Source of the DNA: Fistulifera solaris
Taxonomy: Eukaryota; Bacillariophyta; Bacillariophyceae; Naviculales; Stauroneidaceae
Length of the DNA stretch: 64,000 nucleotides
Reading direction: 5' to 3'
Assembly (NCBI GenBank): GCA_030295235.1
Contig: AP026123.1
Location: 434,001 to 498,000, forward strand
A program made the translations under genes and the position numbers. Below are positions 10,785 through 21,569 of the stretch, piece by piece (within the stretch, counting starts at the first letter, position 1; the number at the start of each line of letters is the position of its first letter). The notes beneath the pieces were generated by a model. That model saw nothing but the letters and a program-made list of their open reading frames with translations, was not told the origin of the DNA and searched no databases.

Positions 10785-11915
10785 AGCACACAGCATGTCG
10801 AATTTCGGTAAGTCAGGATCGAAAAAAACTGGTCCATATTTTCTGGACAGCCACAGAATTTCTGTATGACCATTGGTAAAAAATCCAGAATTTCTGGAAC
10901 GCCCACTTTTTTCGTTCTGATCCAAAACACAGATTCCAGAATTATTGTAACGTGCACAACAATTCGTCATGACACAAAGTACAGTGTCCAGTATTTCTGG
11001 AACGTACACAGCAGTTCGGTAGGATCGACAAACAACTGGTCCAGAATTTCTGGACCACCACAGAATTTCTGTATGACCATTGGTAAAAAATCCAGAATTT
11101 CTGGAACGCCCACCTTCTTTCGTTCTGATCAAAAACACACTTTCCAGAATAACTAAAACGCGCACAACAACTCGTCATGACACAAAGTACCGTTTCCGGT
11201 ATTTCTGGAACGTTCACAGCAGTCCGGTAGGATCGACAAACAACTGGTCCAGAATTTCTGGACCACAACAGAATATCTGTATGACCATGAAGAACAAATT
11301 CCAGAATTTCTGGAACGCCCACTTTTCTTTCGTTCTGATCAATAACACACTTTCCAGAATAACTAAAACATGCACAACCGTTCGTCATGACACAAAGTAC
11401 CGTGTCCAGTATTTCTGGAACGTGCAACAGCAGTTCGGTAGGATCGAAAAAACTGGTCCATATTTTCTGGACCACCACAGAATTTCTGTGTGACCATTGG
11501 TAAAAAATCCAGAATTTCTGGAACGCCCACTTTCTTTCGTTCTGATCCAAAATACAGTTTCCATAATAACTGGAACGTGCACAACAATTCGTCATGACAC
11601 AAAGTACCGTGTCCAGTATTTCTCGAACGTGCACAGCAGTTCGGTAGGATCGACAAATAAATCTGGTCCAGAATTTCCGGACCATCACAGAATTTCTGTG
11701 TGACCATTGGTAAAAAATCCAGAATTTCTGGAACGCCCACCTTCTTTCGTTCTGATCAAAAACACAGTTTCCAAAATTATTGTAACGTGCACAACCGTTC
11801 GTAATGACACAAAGTACCGTGTTCGGTATTTCTGGAACGTGCACAGCAGCTCGGTAGGATCTAAATAAATCTGGTCCAGAATTTCTGGATTACCATTAAA
11901 ACCATATCCAGAATG
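10785..11915. repeat. Satellite array, 208-bp higher-order unit of four ~52-bp monomers
   Basis: The landmark GGTCC (followed by AGAATTTCTGGACC or a variant) recurs at 10831, 11038, 11246, 11455, 11665 and 11873, so the period is 207-210 bp over about five and a half units. Each unit contains four subrepeats spaced ~50-53 bp, each beginning with a variant of CCAGAATTTCTGG and continuing with CACA..TTCGTTCTGATC or similar. The monomers within a unit differ from each other far more than the same monomer does between units, the mark of higher-order amplification. Open frames up to 300 codons across the array are by-products of the repeat and are not genes. The array lies between the polyphosphatase start and an AT-rich gap (11916-12211) with nothing recognisable. 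Confidence 0.92.
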
Positions 11916-12211
11916 CAGAATAAAGGATTGAACAATGCTTTGTATAACTGAAATGCAGTCGTGCGTACTAATGTTTTAGATTAAGTTCGAACTTTAACTT
12001 CTGTAAGATAGAACTGCTTTTTTACAAGGGCATGCCGGGCTGTTAGCAGACAGGTGAAAGATTGTCGGCAAGGCGGACTTTGTTGAGTTTTAAGCGCCTA
12101 GTATGCCGTATCAAAACTTCTTCTCAAATAATTTTAAGATATTTTATCTATTGAAAGCGTGCAGCACAATTTAACAACATCTATATCCTTCCTAAATATT
12201 CGCTAATTACT

Positions 12212-13040
12212 CTACATTTCTCTTATCACGCGCAGCCATGTTTTCGGCTGTGTGGACGCTACCCCACCAAAATGGCCATTTGTAGAACCAGTTAAACCGG
12301 TCATATTAAACGTCGAAGACTTCTTCTTTGTACTGCTATCCACAGCAAAACTTGCGTACTCAAGATCTTCTCCATCACCCACCACTGCTTTTTTGAAAAA
12401 CAATCGCAGACACTCCCAGAGATTTCAGCTCGCGAGCCAAATTGATTTCATTGTTGTTCTCCTGCATACTTTTTAGGCTCGCAAGCACAACAACAGATTT
12501 TGGAATAGCTTCAATAACCGGTTGCACGGTCGATAAGTCGTTGTCGACATCGACCCAAAAGGCATCGTGGTTCGAAACTCGTCGAAGCTCCTCCAACGAT
12601 TTGACTCGATAAATGACGTCTGCCCCAGGCTCGCAATCGCCAGGCGATACAACCACCGAATCAACTCCCGCAGCCCGTGCCTCCTGAAAGTCACTGCCAG
12701 TGTACAAAACTGGACAAGGCCCCGGAAAGTTTCCTTTCGCAGTGGCTTGTTCGTTTAAGCATAACTTAGCAACTTCGATGTCCGATGTAACGAGAGCATT
12801 TGCTTTCAGCTTTCTCAATTGCATCGATCGTGACTCGTCGATACTAATCACATCCAAAACGACGGCCAAGGTTTTGCTCGGTTTCTTAAGTGCACTTGCT
12901 ACGTGGTCACTCAAACGGACTTGTTCGGAGACGACCTCTGCCATGCGATGTTCATATCTAGGCCGAGCAGTTCCTTGAGTCAGGAAGCCGAGAATCGTTG
13001 GCGTCAGTAGCAGCAGAATTGTTGATTGAATGAGACGCAT
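12212..13040 (-). CDS. Unrecognised protein with signal peptide, alternating beta/alpha pattern
   Basis: About 275 residues in two frames. The start (ATG 13040) gives a hydrophobic signal peptide, MRLIQSTILLLLTPTILG, followed by FLTQ, reminiscent of the Phe after the cleavage site in diatom plastid presequences. The rest alternates strands and helices: LAVVLDVIS, NALVTSDI, PCPVLYTGS, DSVVVSPGD, AFWVDVD, SVVVLASL, VSAIVFKKA. This suggests a TIM-barrel-like fold, but no catalytic motif is recognised and no function is assigned. The frame changes at the adjacent T6/A5 runs (plus strand 12389-12400); removing one base joins both parts, so an assembly error is likely. It is divergent from the YceD gene. 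Confidence 0.6.
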
Positions 13041-13461
13041 GTGTTGTGTGCTTTATCAATGTAATTATTTATAGAGTTGGCTGTTATGATGAATGATGAT
13101 GTGAAAGTGACGAATGTCAAAGTCGAAACGTGTGCAAAAAGCCGAAAAAGCCTGCTAAAATTTATTTGTGGGCGGCGAGCTTTTCCTGTGATACTATAGG
13201 TTTTTAGTAGCGTAGTACCTATCAGACACTATATTCTGTACTTCTGTCCCAACTCGATTTTGCGCGCAAAGAAAGGCAGCGCCGCCGCGCGCTCGCCATC
13301 ATCACCCACCATTTTTTTCTAAACAAAAGTAACAAAAGCATCACATAAAATCGAAGATATACATGAGCTGGTGTTGCTAGCTAGCACTTGTCCCTGTGTG
13401 CTTTACATAATTTTTACCCATACAGAGTCAACATTGTTACCGCGGGTCATCAAAACTCATC
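13041..13461. promoter_or_regulatory. Divergent upstream region, GC-rich in the middle
   Basis: 421 bp between starts at 13040 (minus) and 13462 (plus). A short GC-rich segment (GCGCGCAAAG ... GCGCGCTCGC, about 13261-13292) stands out from AT-rich surroundings. No specific sites are assigned. Confidence 0.35.
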
Positions 13462-14203
13462 ATGCGTTCCTGCTTGACAATTTTGATTTTGAAGTTTTTC
13501 TTCGTAAAGACTTCACTGTCTTTCACCGTCACTCCTACTGCTCAACGGCAGCAATCCCGAATATCGACGTCTCAACTGCATGTTGCTCTTCCTCCGAACG
13601 AATTCTCTCGCACCGTCGATCTGGAGAGAATACTAAAGAAAGCGACTCGACAACGCGGTTATCAAACCGAAATTGTTGCTACAAAGCAAGAATGCGATGC
13701 CTTAGCCAAGCGATTTTCGTTACCGTATCTCGCCTCGCTACAAGCTGATCTATCAGTGAATTGGGAAATGGCGCAAGAGGGTGTTCAAGTGGAAGGCACG
13801 ATGAAGGCAACACTGACCCGCAAATGCGTCCGAACGAACGATGACTTCACCGAAGACATTGAGCTTCCCCCTTTTGCCATTGTCCGGCCCGTGGTTCCCC
13901 TTTTCGCTGCTAGCGTTGCAACAGCAACAGCTAGAAGACCAGTTTGCTGGAAAACAGAGCAACAACAAGAAGAAACAAAGTAGAGCTCAAAGTTTTGATG
14001 CTATGGACGTTGCCGAGTTGCAGCGGCTATTGCAAATTGACATTCGAGATGAAGAAGATGTTTTAATGGAAGATGAAGCCATCTATGCCACAGATGGACC
14101 CCTCGATCTGGGAGAATTGGTAGCCCAGCTGTTTTGGTTAGGTCTTGATCCTTATCCCAAGAAGCCTGGGACAGATCCGATTCAGATAAGTATTACCGGA
14201 TAA
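13462..14203 (+). CDS. YceD/DUF177 family protein, plastid-targeted
   Basis: About 246 residues in two frames. The N terminus (residues 1-22) is a signal peptide ending in SLSFTV, resembling the diatom plastid cleavage motif. Family landmarks are VEGTMKATLTRKC, ELPPFAIVRPVVPL, the acidic patch DIRDEEDVLMEDEAIY and the C-terminal signature DLGELVAQLFWL with LDPYPKKPG. Bacterial and plant YceD proteins are needed for 23S rRNA accumulation and fatty-acid gene expression, so a role in plastid ribosome biogenesis is inferred. The frame changes at CCCCTTTT (13897-13904); one base fewer keeps the family sequence continuous, so an extra base is likely an assembly error. Confidence 0.8.
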
Positions 14204-14672
14204 TAGTAATATAGGACTGCACCAATTGTTTTGTGTTATCTTCTTAATTATAGTATACAGTAAAAGTCAAGATTGCGCACTGAACTAGGCATGTTGGGTT
14301 TCACGCGACGAACGATTTATTGTGTTCGTTCAGGCTTACGAGGAGAGCAACTAGAAATCAGTAACGCTGGCTTTGTCCGGACTTGGTCGTTATCAATCAT
14401 CCTAGAAAGTACTCGATATCGTGTTGATCCCAAGTGATGATCATTCATCGGCTCCCAGATTTAAAGTGAAGTGCAGAATGCACTTCGTCACCACCTAACC
14501 ATGATTACCGCGCCACGACTGAACTTCAGTCACGTGCATTGTTTTTGCAACCAAACGGAAAATGCGAGAAAAAGATCTCCTCAACATCCCCATTTATTAC
14601 AAAAAGACTAAAAAGCATCGCCGATCAAAAGGTTTAACACATTTACATCTTGAAGCGAGAAGGAACGAGCAA
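14204..14672. other. Intergenic, nothing recognised
   Basis: 469 bp between two plus-strand genes. It should include the promoter of the lumen protein. An upstream in-frame ATG at 14562 would add 37 charged residues before the signal peptide and is not favoured as the start. Confidence 0.4.
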
Positions 14673-15425
14673 ATGGATACCCCGCGCCTGAAAGTTACAT
14701 TACCGCGAATTGCAGCCGCGCTACTGTTTGTGAACAATGCATCCGCGTTTCAACAATCTCGAGTACCAACCAGACTGCTGCAGCGTCTCCCGAATCGTAC
14801 ATTTCGATGGCTCGAATCGCCATCCGATCGATGTAAACATCCCTGTTCCGAGGAAGCAACAAGCGATGATCTCACCATGGATCGCCGAGAAGCTGGTTAT
14901 GCATTGTTAGGACAACTGTGGGCGGTGGGGGTTTTACCGTCGGCTATGATTTTCCCAGAGTCCGCCTTTGCTGGCGCAGAAGCCAACATACAATTACCTA
15001 ATCCTCTGGAAGCGATTACGGATCGTAGCACAAAGAAATGCATGGTGGAAAGTTTAGGGAATCGAGAGTGTCTGGTTTATGAAGATCCGGAAAACAAATT
15101 GTATCAAGGCACCGACGGCCGAGTATGGCTCGATCGCATTGAAAAAGCGTCGTCCTCTTTTGCTGATATTCCTACGCTAGTCGAGGCTAAAAAATGGAGT
15201 CAAGTAACAGGGATCATGACGGGACCGTGTGGCGATCTAATCCGTACTTTAGGGCAGTTAGCAGAGAGTTCGGACAATTCCGATGTTGCGAAACAGAATG
15301 TGAAAAAGCTGAAAACCAGCCTTTACGCCATTCAGGCGGCAGTCGACCGAAAACAGGGGGATCTGGTTTTGAAATATCACAAAGCGGCAACGGATGATCT
15401 AGTGGCGTTTGTTCAGTCGTTGTGA
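14673..15425 (+). CDS. Thylakoid-lumen four-helix protein, PsbQ-like
   Basis: 250 residues from ATG 14673. The presequence has two parts: an ER signal ending in the classic diatom motif ASAFQ (residues ~22-26), then a thylakoid transfer signal with twin Arg (DRREAGYALLGQLW) and a lumenal cleavage site ESAFAG. The mature part starts near GAEANIQLP. It continues with a segment containing two Cys and ECLVYEDPENKLYQGTDG, then amphipathic helices (LVEAKKWSQVTGIM, LKTSLYAIQAAVDRK, VLKYHKAATDDLVAFVQ) as in PsbQ-type photosystem II extrinsic proteins. The lumen location is strong; the PsbQ-like role is inferred and less sure. The twin Arg implies export of a folded protein by the Tat route. It is tail-to-tail with the trypsin gene. 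Confidence 0.75.
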   Translation: MDTPRLKVTLPRIAAALLFVNNASAFQQSRVPTRLLQRLPNRTFRWLESPSDRCKHPCSEEATSDDLTMDRREAGYALLGQLWAVGVLPSAMIFPESAFAGAEANIQLPNPLEAITDRSTKKCMVESLGNRECLVYEDPENKLYQGTDGRVWLDRIEKASSSFADIPTLVEAKKWSQVTGIMTGPCGDLIRTLGQLAESSDNSDVAKQNVKKLKTSLYAIQAAVDRKQGDLVLKYHKAATDDLVAFVQSL

Positions 15426-15540
15426 TTGATTCTTTTCATTCGCTAGACTTTTTTTGAAAGACGCGACGAACGGAGTGCGACGTTTACCCACATACTTTCC
15501 GCCTACACATGTGTAAATCAATCTAGTTGTCTTTTATACG

Positions 15541-16812
15541 TTATAACAGAAAAAGGATTCCGTAAGAAAGCCAAATGATGGCTAACGGTGAATATGCATA
15601 GCTGCCGGATATCTGTATGCCTGCCAGGAAGAAGGTTGGTGCCATCGTTTGAGCCCCATCTTCTTGTGAAGTCTTTGGATCAGTCGGTGGTGCATTTACT
15701 GGTTGTTCTTTGGGTGGCTCCCCCGACGTTGTTGATGTTTGTTTCGGAACAGGCGACATAGTCGGAAAGAGTGTCGGCTCTTGTGTTGATACAGGAGTGC
15801 TTGTTGGTGCCACAGTTGGAGGGGTTGTTATTGTTGTCGGGGTAACAGTCGGAAAAGGCGTAACAATAGGGGTAGGTGATAACGTATCTTCGCCCCAACA
15901 AGATGCTGGCGGGGAAGCTGAATTCAGGCAAATGAAACTTTCTATCCAATCTTTGTAATAGCTCACTCGAGTGTAGGCTGCTGGTGTGTTAGGGCGAGCG
16001 CATCCAGCACCAAAGGAAGTAATACCATACACTGTATCATAGCTGCCTGCAGGAAGAAGTGGACCGCCAGAATCTCCGTCACTAGCAATCAAACAAGTCA
16101 GTAAAATGTTCAGCGTAGGCGACCGGAGAACTTAGAGGACGCACTCACCATGAATCCCTGCCTCCCTCTGGGACGCCTGCACAAATATGAGATTCTAGAT
16201 CCACAACATTACCCAGTCGTTCCCTACAATCTTCGGTATTCATCACAAATAAATCGACTTTTTGCAGTGACGAGGAAATATTCCCACTCTCCTGTGTCAC
16301 CCCGAAACCCATCGTGGTAACCATTTCGTTGTCGTAAGGAAAATTTGGATCAAAATTTAGCGAAATAAAAGGATTCACACTCGGTTGTTGTAGCTTGACC
16401 AACATAATGTCATTACTCTCCGGGCCCGGAACATAATCCTCGTGGGCCTTGAGAAAATCAATCATTATTCTTTCAGCTCCATCTCGGCCGAACACATCGG
16501 ATGATCCGATAATCACATCAACTTGGTAGGCTCGTTTGCAGTGCGCAGCAGTGAGAACAATCTGAAGCAAAACAATCACATATGAGATTGAAAACAAAGT
16601 CTCTAAACCAAAATGATACTTGACAAACGTACATCCGGCCAAATCAACGTGCCGCCGCAAAGTTTGTTTGATGTCCCAGCGACAAAGAAAGGGAATTCAC
16701 CTGGCTGGGCTGCTATTCCACCGATTATACGCGGCTCGACTTCAAGATCACCCTCAATCCTCCGTATAAATCCTAAAATGAGGATCAAATAGCGCATCGT
16801 CATCCTTTTCAT
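15541..16812 (-). CDS. Trypsin-like serine protease with C-terminal membrane/GPI anchor
   Basis: Three exons (16633-16812, 16149-16561, 15541-16081; introns 71 and 67 bp) give 377 residues. Signal peptide residues 1-20; activation site PRIIGG (~28-32). The triad is complete: His67 in LTAAHC, Asp ~111 in SNDIMLVKL, Ser202 in GDSGGP. The last lies exactly at the second splice junction. An Asp six residues before the Ser (RDSCDGDS) predicts trypsin-like Lys/Arg specificity. After the protease domain comes a Pro/Thr/Ser-rich stalk (~250-355) and a hydrophobic C terminus ([17 protein letters not shown]), suggesting GPI attachment or a membrane anchor at the cell surface. It probably acts on extracellular proteins; the substrate is unknown. 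Confidence 0.92.
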
Positions 16813-17347
16813 GACAACCGTCTTTCCTCTTTGAATTCAAATTTCGCTTCGTTGGACTCGCTTGGCGTCGACCCTTGCCCAATTGCTTCCGAAGCAGCAG
16901 AAAAAGTATTTTATGCTATGGTTACTTTGCTTTGTGTTTGTTGGCCGAAAGCCAAATGCCAAAGAAGGCATTGTGAGACGACAAGGCACACCGAAGAAAA
17001 AAGCACACACGATCCGATCGAAATTTTGTGGCTCCGATCGGGGAAATTTGTCCTATTCATAGTATTTCTGTACTAAGAATTGTACTTACAATGCTACAAT
17101 GACCCTCCCAACTTCCGCGAACGCCGCGTGCGGCGTGCGCTCAACAAAATACGAATCACGATCAATCCGTGAACGAATGTACTACCGCAGTAACCTCAAA
17201 TATTCCAAGACTACATTCAGTCACGAAATAATTTGTTTTCGATTCAGACAGAGACTCCTAGAGAGCATGGGTTTATCGTTTAGATTCATGCTTCTAGGGT
17301 ACAGTACCGTAGAAATACCAAATTTTCTAGACACTTGATTATTGAAT
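16813..17347. other. Intergenic, with a hairpin near the helicase 3' end
   Basis: 535 bp upstream of the protease and downstream of the helicase. An imperfect inverted repeat pairs CTAGAGAGCATG (17258-17269) with CATGCTTCTAG (17287-17297), ~50 bp past the helicase stop. The loop side, TTTAGATTCATGCTTCTAG, matches the hairpin at 732-782 at nearly every position. Short open frames here do not look coding. Confidence 0.5.
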
Positions 17348-20288
17348 CTAGCCGTAGAACATCTCCAGTTGAGCATTAATCTGTTGTCTACCTTGAACCT
17401 CAACTACGCCTCGCGTTTGAGCATCTTCCACCAGTTGCAGTAACGTCTCGGCTCCCTGCATCCTTCCGAGAGCGCTGGCATTCCCTACACATAAGAGTTG
17501 GTATCGTGCTCGTGTCAAGGCCACATTCATTCGGCGGTCGTCGGTTAGAAAGCCTGCGTCTTGTTGGTTCAAAATTGCTTTGGAGTTGGGAGGACTGCGG
17601 ACAAACGAGACAATCACAATATCCGCTTCGCATCCCTGGGAAGAATCGACAGTCGCAACAACAACTTTCTTCGCTAATCCTTCTTTCATGAGGGCACTGG
17701 TGATTGCCGTCACTTGAGCTTGGTAAAATGTGATGATGCGAATGCGATCAGATGAAAACCACTGTGGGTCCGTTGACTCTTTCAGGAAGCGCAGCTGCTT
17801 TACGAGCTCAATCACTACTTTGACTTCAGCCATGTTACGATGAGAGCCACCATACATCTGCTCTTCCATCCCATTTACCTGCAAGAACGTGTACGGCTGG
17901 CGACTCTTCAAACACGGCCCGTTTGTGTAAGACGATGACGACACATTGTCACCATCGGCAATCTTGCTTTCATAAAATCGCCGGGAAGGGAATACGGATA
18001 TGGATGGACTCATTCGATACTGGACATCCAGTAAGATATGCTCGTAGTTACATTCGTACATCAATCGTTCATGGAGACTTTTGGTTAATCCCCGATCAGT
18101 TGCATATCGACTTAAAACCGTTGCTGGTAGCTGCAAAGGGTCTCCGACAGCCAGTAGTCTAGACGGACGAAGTTGAAAGGGTATATACACTGACGAAAAC
18201 GTGAGGTAATGACACATGCAAAGTTGATTTGCAGCTCGACATCACTTACTTTGGGGTTCAGTGGCTGCAGCAGCTTCGTCGACAATAAGATCCGTCACCT
18301 GCAACATAGACTGCCGAAAGACAGAACCACCAGCTGCAGCTAACGTACAAAAGATTATATCGGCGGAATTCACCAACCTACTCCAGATAGATTCTCTTTC
18401 GAACGTCTTCAGAACTTTCAAAAGATTTTCAAGGAGTGCGCCGAGGCCGTGTTCACGCCCGCCAAACTTGACTGATTTGAGCCTGTCGGTCAGCTTTTCG
18501 GTTAACCCTTTTATTTCCTTGGGCAAGTCCGGGAGGCTGTTGGACAACCGTTTGCTGAGACGTTGTGACATGATGTAGAGATCTTCCATAGATAATCCGC
18601 GGGCATCTGAACCGGGGACAAAATAGCTCTGGATCTTCTGGTAGCCGCGAATGATACTCTGAATCCAGGTATAGAGAAAAATCGACTCCATCGAACGCTC
18701 GTTTTCCATTGTATCTGGTGGAGGACTTTGCTTGCCTTTTTTCTGATGAGACTTACTGCTATCCGCTAAGAGTTTGTCCGCGTCGCCTACGAGCAATACA
18801 TTGCAGTTACAGCGATCTTGATCCATGGCTTTCAAAAATCTTGCTGCGAGAACAGTTACAGCCTTGTTCGTAGGCGCGCAAACAAGTAGCTTAGGAGGCG
18901 TTTCCGCCTTCAGTCCTTTCAGATAATACCTGCAAATGATTGACACCAAGAGCGTCGTTTTCCCGGTTCCTAAAGCACTCGAAAGTGAGAACAAGCATAT
19001 GATCAGTGCAAGACCAATCTTCCTACTCACCTGGTGGACCTTGTATTAAATTTACGGTATTCGGATCGGCGTCGAGAAAGGCAGATGCGGCTTTCTCTTG
19101 TGTTGGATTGAGAAGAGGAATTTTGAACATGGAGTTACCTTCTTTTGAATTCTCTTTCCTGTAGTAATGAAGGATAGTATTCTCCTTGTTATCGGACTTT
19201 TTATCTTCTTCGATCTCACCGTCGCTGTCGAAGCGCGTGTGGCGCGGTGTTTTCCCGCCCAATATACTGTTGATAAAACCAACTCGGGCAACGGCACTGC
19301 TGGTCAAGGCTTCAAAGCAGCGTAGTTCTGTGATGAGTGTTGTAATTGGCACGACGGTCCACTCGGTGTCTTCGGCTTGAGGCGGAAGATTGCGGAGGAC
19401 GAGGACTTGAAAGCGTTTGTGTACCTCCAGCTCCTCTCGGTTCCCCGACGTGACAACACCAAGTATGACATTATGAATGTTTACGTCTCTGTCACGTGGA
19501 ATGCACTGAAACACACTTCCTGGGCGAATCTCATAGAGTTGGTCTTTCGTGAATTCTCTGTGGTTCATGAAGGTGATCTTTGAGTGTTGACTGGATGGAA
19601 TCATCTCCACAAAATGTGACCGGAGATACATCGTCTTGGCTTTGTTGAATTGTTTTCCGTTACTCTTCCATACGCGTTCCAGTTCGGTAGAAATAGCGTT
19701 TCGCGCTTCTTCCAGTACTAGTGCGGCACGCAAATTAAAATGCAGTTTCGGGTCTTCGTAAGTGGATAAGAGTGGTTTGTGAAAGGCCTGCAGACCAACA
19801 CGTTTGCATATCGTCTCCCAAAGCGCCAGCCAAGCGTTTGACGATGGGTTCGCTGCGTCGAGGAAGGCTTTTGGCTCTGATCGTAGCAGCGCGCCGTAAA
19901 ATCGTTCCAGCGAGTTCATAGTGCGAGGAAGCTCTTCGTTTAACCGTTCTTGGTCGACTGGCGTTGTAATGGGAGTGCCTTTTTTCTTTTTGTTTTGTGC
20001 GTTGCGCCGTGCTTGTTCTGAGCCTCCAATGAATTTCCGTTTTCCATCTTTGTCGACTGCAGTGTAGGGATTGTTTATGGGCTTCTTCTTTTGACTAGAG
20101 CTCTTTTGATAAGGGTTGACGACTGGGGTTTTCACGGAACTAGAGGTAGGGGTTGGACGGGTCGACAAATTATAGGGGTTCGATAACAAAGGACCCGTCT
20201 CACTCGTCCCAACTGGTGTCATATCCGGACTATCGTCAATGACGATGATCTTGTCAACTTTCGGTGTTACTGAGCTCATTGCAATCAA
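17348..20288 (-). CDS. SF1B helicase, Upf1/Sen1/IGHMBP2-like
   Basis: Three exons (19031-20288, 18250-18969, 17348-18189; introns 61 and 60 bp) give 939 residues. The first ~400 residues hold a low-complexity N terminus with several NPY-type repeats (NPYNL, NPYQK, NPYTA). The helicase motifs follow: Q motif NPTQEKAASAFL, Walker A GPPGTGKTT (split by intron 1), motif Ia LVCAPTNKAV, motif II VDEAAAATEP, motif III LLAVGDPLQLP, motif IV-V DVQYRMSPSI and DSSQGCEADIV, motif VI NVALTRARY. These ATP-driven 5'-3' helicases act on RNA or RNA-DNA hybrids in transcription termination, R-loop removal or mRNA surveillance. It lacks the Cys/His domain of true Upf1, so Sen1/senataxin-like is favoured. Head-to-head with CENP-S. 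Confidence 0.92.
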
Positions 20289-20674
20289 AGGAAATAATTT
20301 CTAGAACACCTTATCGAAAGAATGCAGCACGTTGTGGCTGCAGCAAATAAAGGTGCGCGGTCTTTATTTCGCCCTACGTGGCTGCAGTACTTTATCTGCG
20401 TAGAAAAGCGCCAGCATTGTTTCCGTGTCTATTCAAAATTTGCCGCCATTCCTTTCGGTCTAATCCCAAAATCTGCTCCAGATCGTAGTGGTACAACATA
20501 CTATGAAGGATTCGTAACCGGTAAGACGCTGGGTGAAAACCATGCATTTTTGCGTCATTTTTACAATAAAGAAAAAATGGCGCATTCAGCAATCCGCAAT
20601 CCATGATGATGTGAAATGCCTTTCATATTTTTGCTAGTCTATCCAAAAGTGCCATTTCAGTGATAAGCTGCACC
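20289..20674. promoter_or_regulatory. Divergent upstream region of helicase and CENP-S genes
   Basis: 386 bp between starts at 20288 (minus) and 20675 (plus). An ATG-led open frame of 94 codons (20322-20606) lies inside, but with no recognisable motif; I do not call it a gene. Confidence 0.4.
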
Positions 20675-21373
20675 ATGGCTGATCATTCGGAGGAAAGCGA
20701 AATCCGATCGGCCGTTCAATTCGCTGTCATACAAATTTGCGCGCAAGAAGAAACGCATACGAAAACGAAAATCACACCGAAGGCCGTTCGTGCTTTGTCT
20801 GAGCTGACTTACTTGTATGCAACGACCTCTTTGAGAGATGATTTGGATGCATTCGCAACGCATGCGGGCCGTAAGACGATACATGAAGCCGATGTCAAAC
20901 TGGTGGCGCGAAAGAATCCGGATAGCTTGCTCGATAAGCTGAATCAGTACGCGGAGCAAAATTTCACAACAACTTCAGCTCCAAAGTTAGCTGCAGCAAA
21001 GCCTCGGAAGAAGGAAACCTTTTTCGACCTTGATAAAGAAGTCTTATTGTCGTCCAGTGAGGACGATGATCTCAATAATCCACCCAAAAAGGTTCCGAAG
21101 AAGTCCCTTCCTCCTCCCAGTGACAGCTCATTATCATCTGCCGATGAAGATTGCTTCAAACTGCCCGCTCGACCCGAGCGAAAGCAGAAATTGTCGATTC
21201 ACGATGACTCCTCGAGTGACAGCAGTATTGCGAACACTCGACCGACGAATTTGCGTGTAACAGCTGGGTTTCAGCCTTCTTTCAGCGCCGGTGGTTCTCG
21301 AATAAAGAGCATTCTCGATCAGCTATCACAAGATTCGTTTGAAAAAGATACCGACATGAACATGCAAGAATGA
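20675..21373 (+). CDS. CENP-S/MHF1 histone-fold protein with long C-terminal tail
   Basis: 232 residues from the ATG at 20675, whose context (CACCATGG) is better than a GTG at 20660. Residues ~5-95 form a histone fold with the CENP-S order: EIRSAVQFAVIQICAQE, the helix around KAVRALSELTYLYATT, DDLDAFATHAGRKTIHEADVKLVARKNPDSL. CENP-S pairs with CENP-X in the inner kinetochore and in the Fanconi/FANCM DNA-repair complex. The remaining ~135 residues are a Ser/Asp/Lys-rich tail with several acidic serine clusters (SSSEDDD, DDSSSDSS) typical of casein kinase 2 sites. The conserved vertebrate protein is shorter (~140 residues), so the tail is an unusual extension. Confidence 0.88.
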   Translation: MADHSEESEIRSAVQFAVIQICAQEETHTKTKITPKAVRALSELTYLYATTSLRDDLDAFATHAGRKTIHEADVKLVARKNPDSLLDKLNQYAEQNFTTTSAPKLAAAKPRKKETFFDLDKEVLLSSSEDDDLNNPPKKVPKKSLPPPSDSSLSSADEDCFKLPARPERKQKLSIHDDSSSDSSIANTRPTNLRVTAGFQPSFSAGGSRIKSILDQLSQDSFEKDTDMNMQE

Positions 21374-21569
21374 GACTTGCCTTCGTTAGCTACCGTACGT
21401 GTACTAATGTGCATAAAACCTTTAGATAAACTCCTGTAGAAACTAATTCCGACAACAGTTGAATAGTAAATTATTTGCAGAATAGCTGTTGCTATCAACA
21501 ATGAGGAGTATCTATACTAGAATTCACTAGTTCAATTAGAATAAAGATAGCTCAATGACAGAGACATAT

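Noticed and set aside
10942-11844. A 300-codon minus-strand open frame and others in the satellite array
   Set aside because: They consist of the repeat read in shifting frames (period 207-210 is not a constant multiple of three), with no domain and no start context.
10785-11915. CRISPR-like regular spacing of short palindromes
   Set aside because: The 'spacers' are themselves repeated, the units are 52/208 bp and the setting is a eukaryotic nuclear genome.
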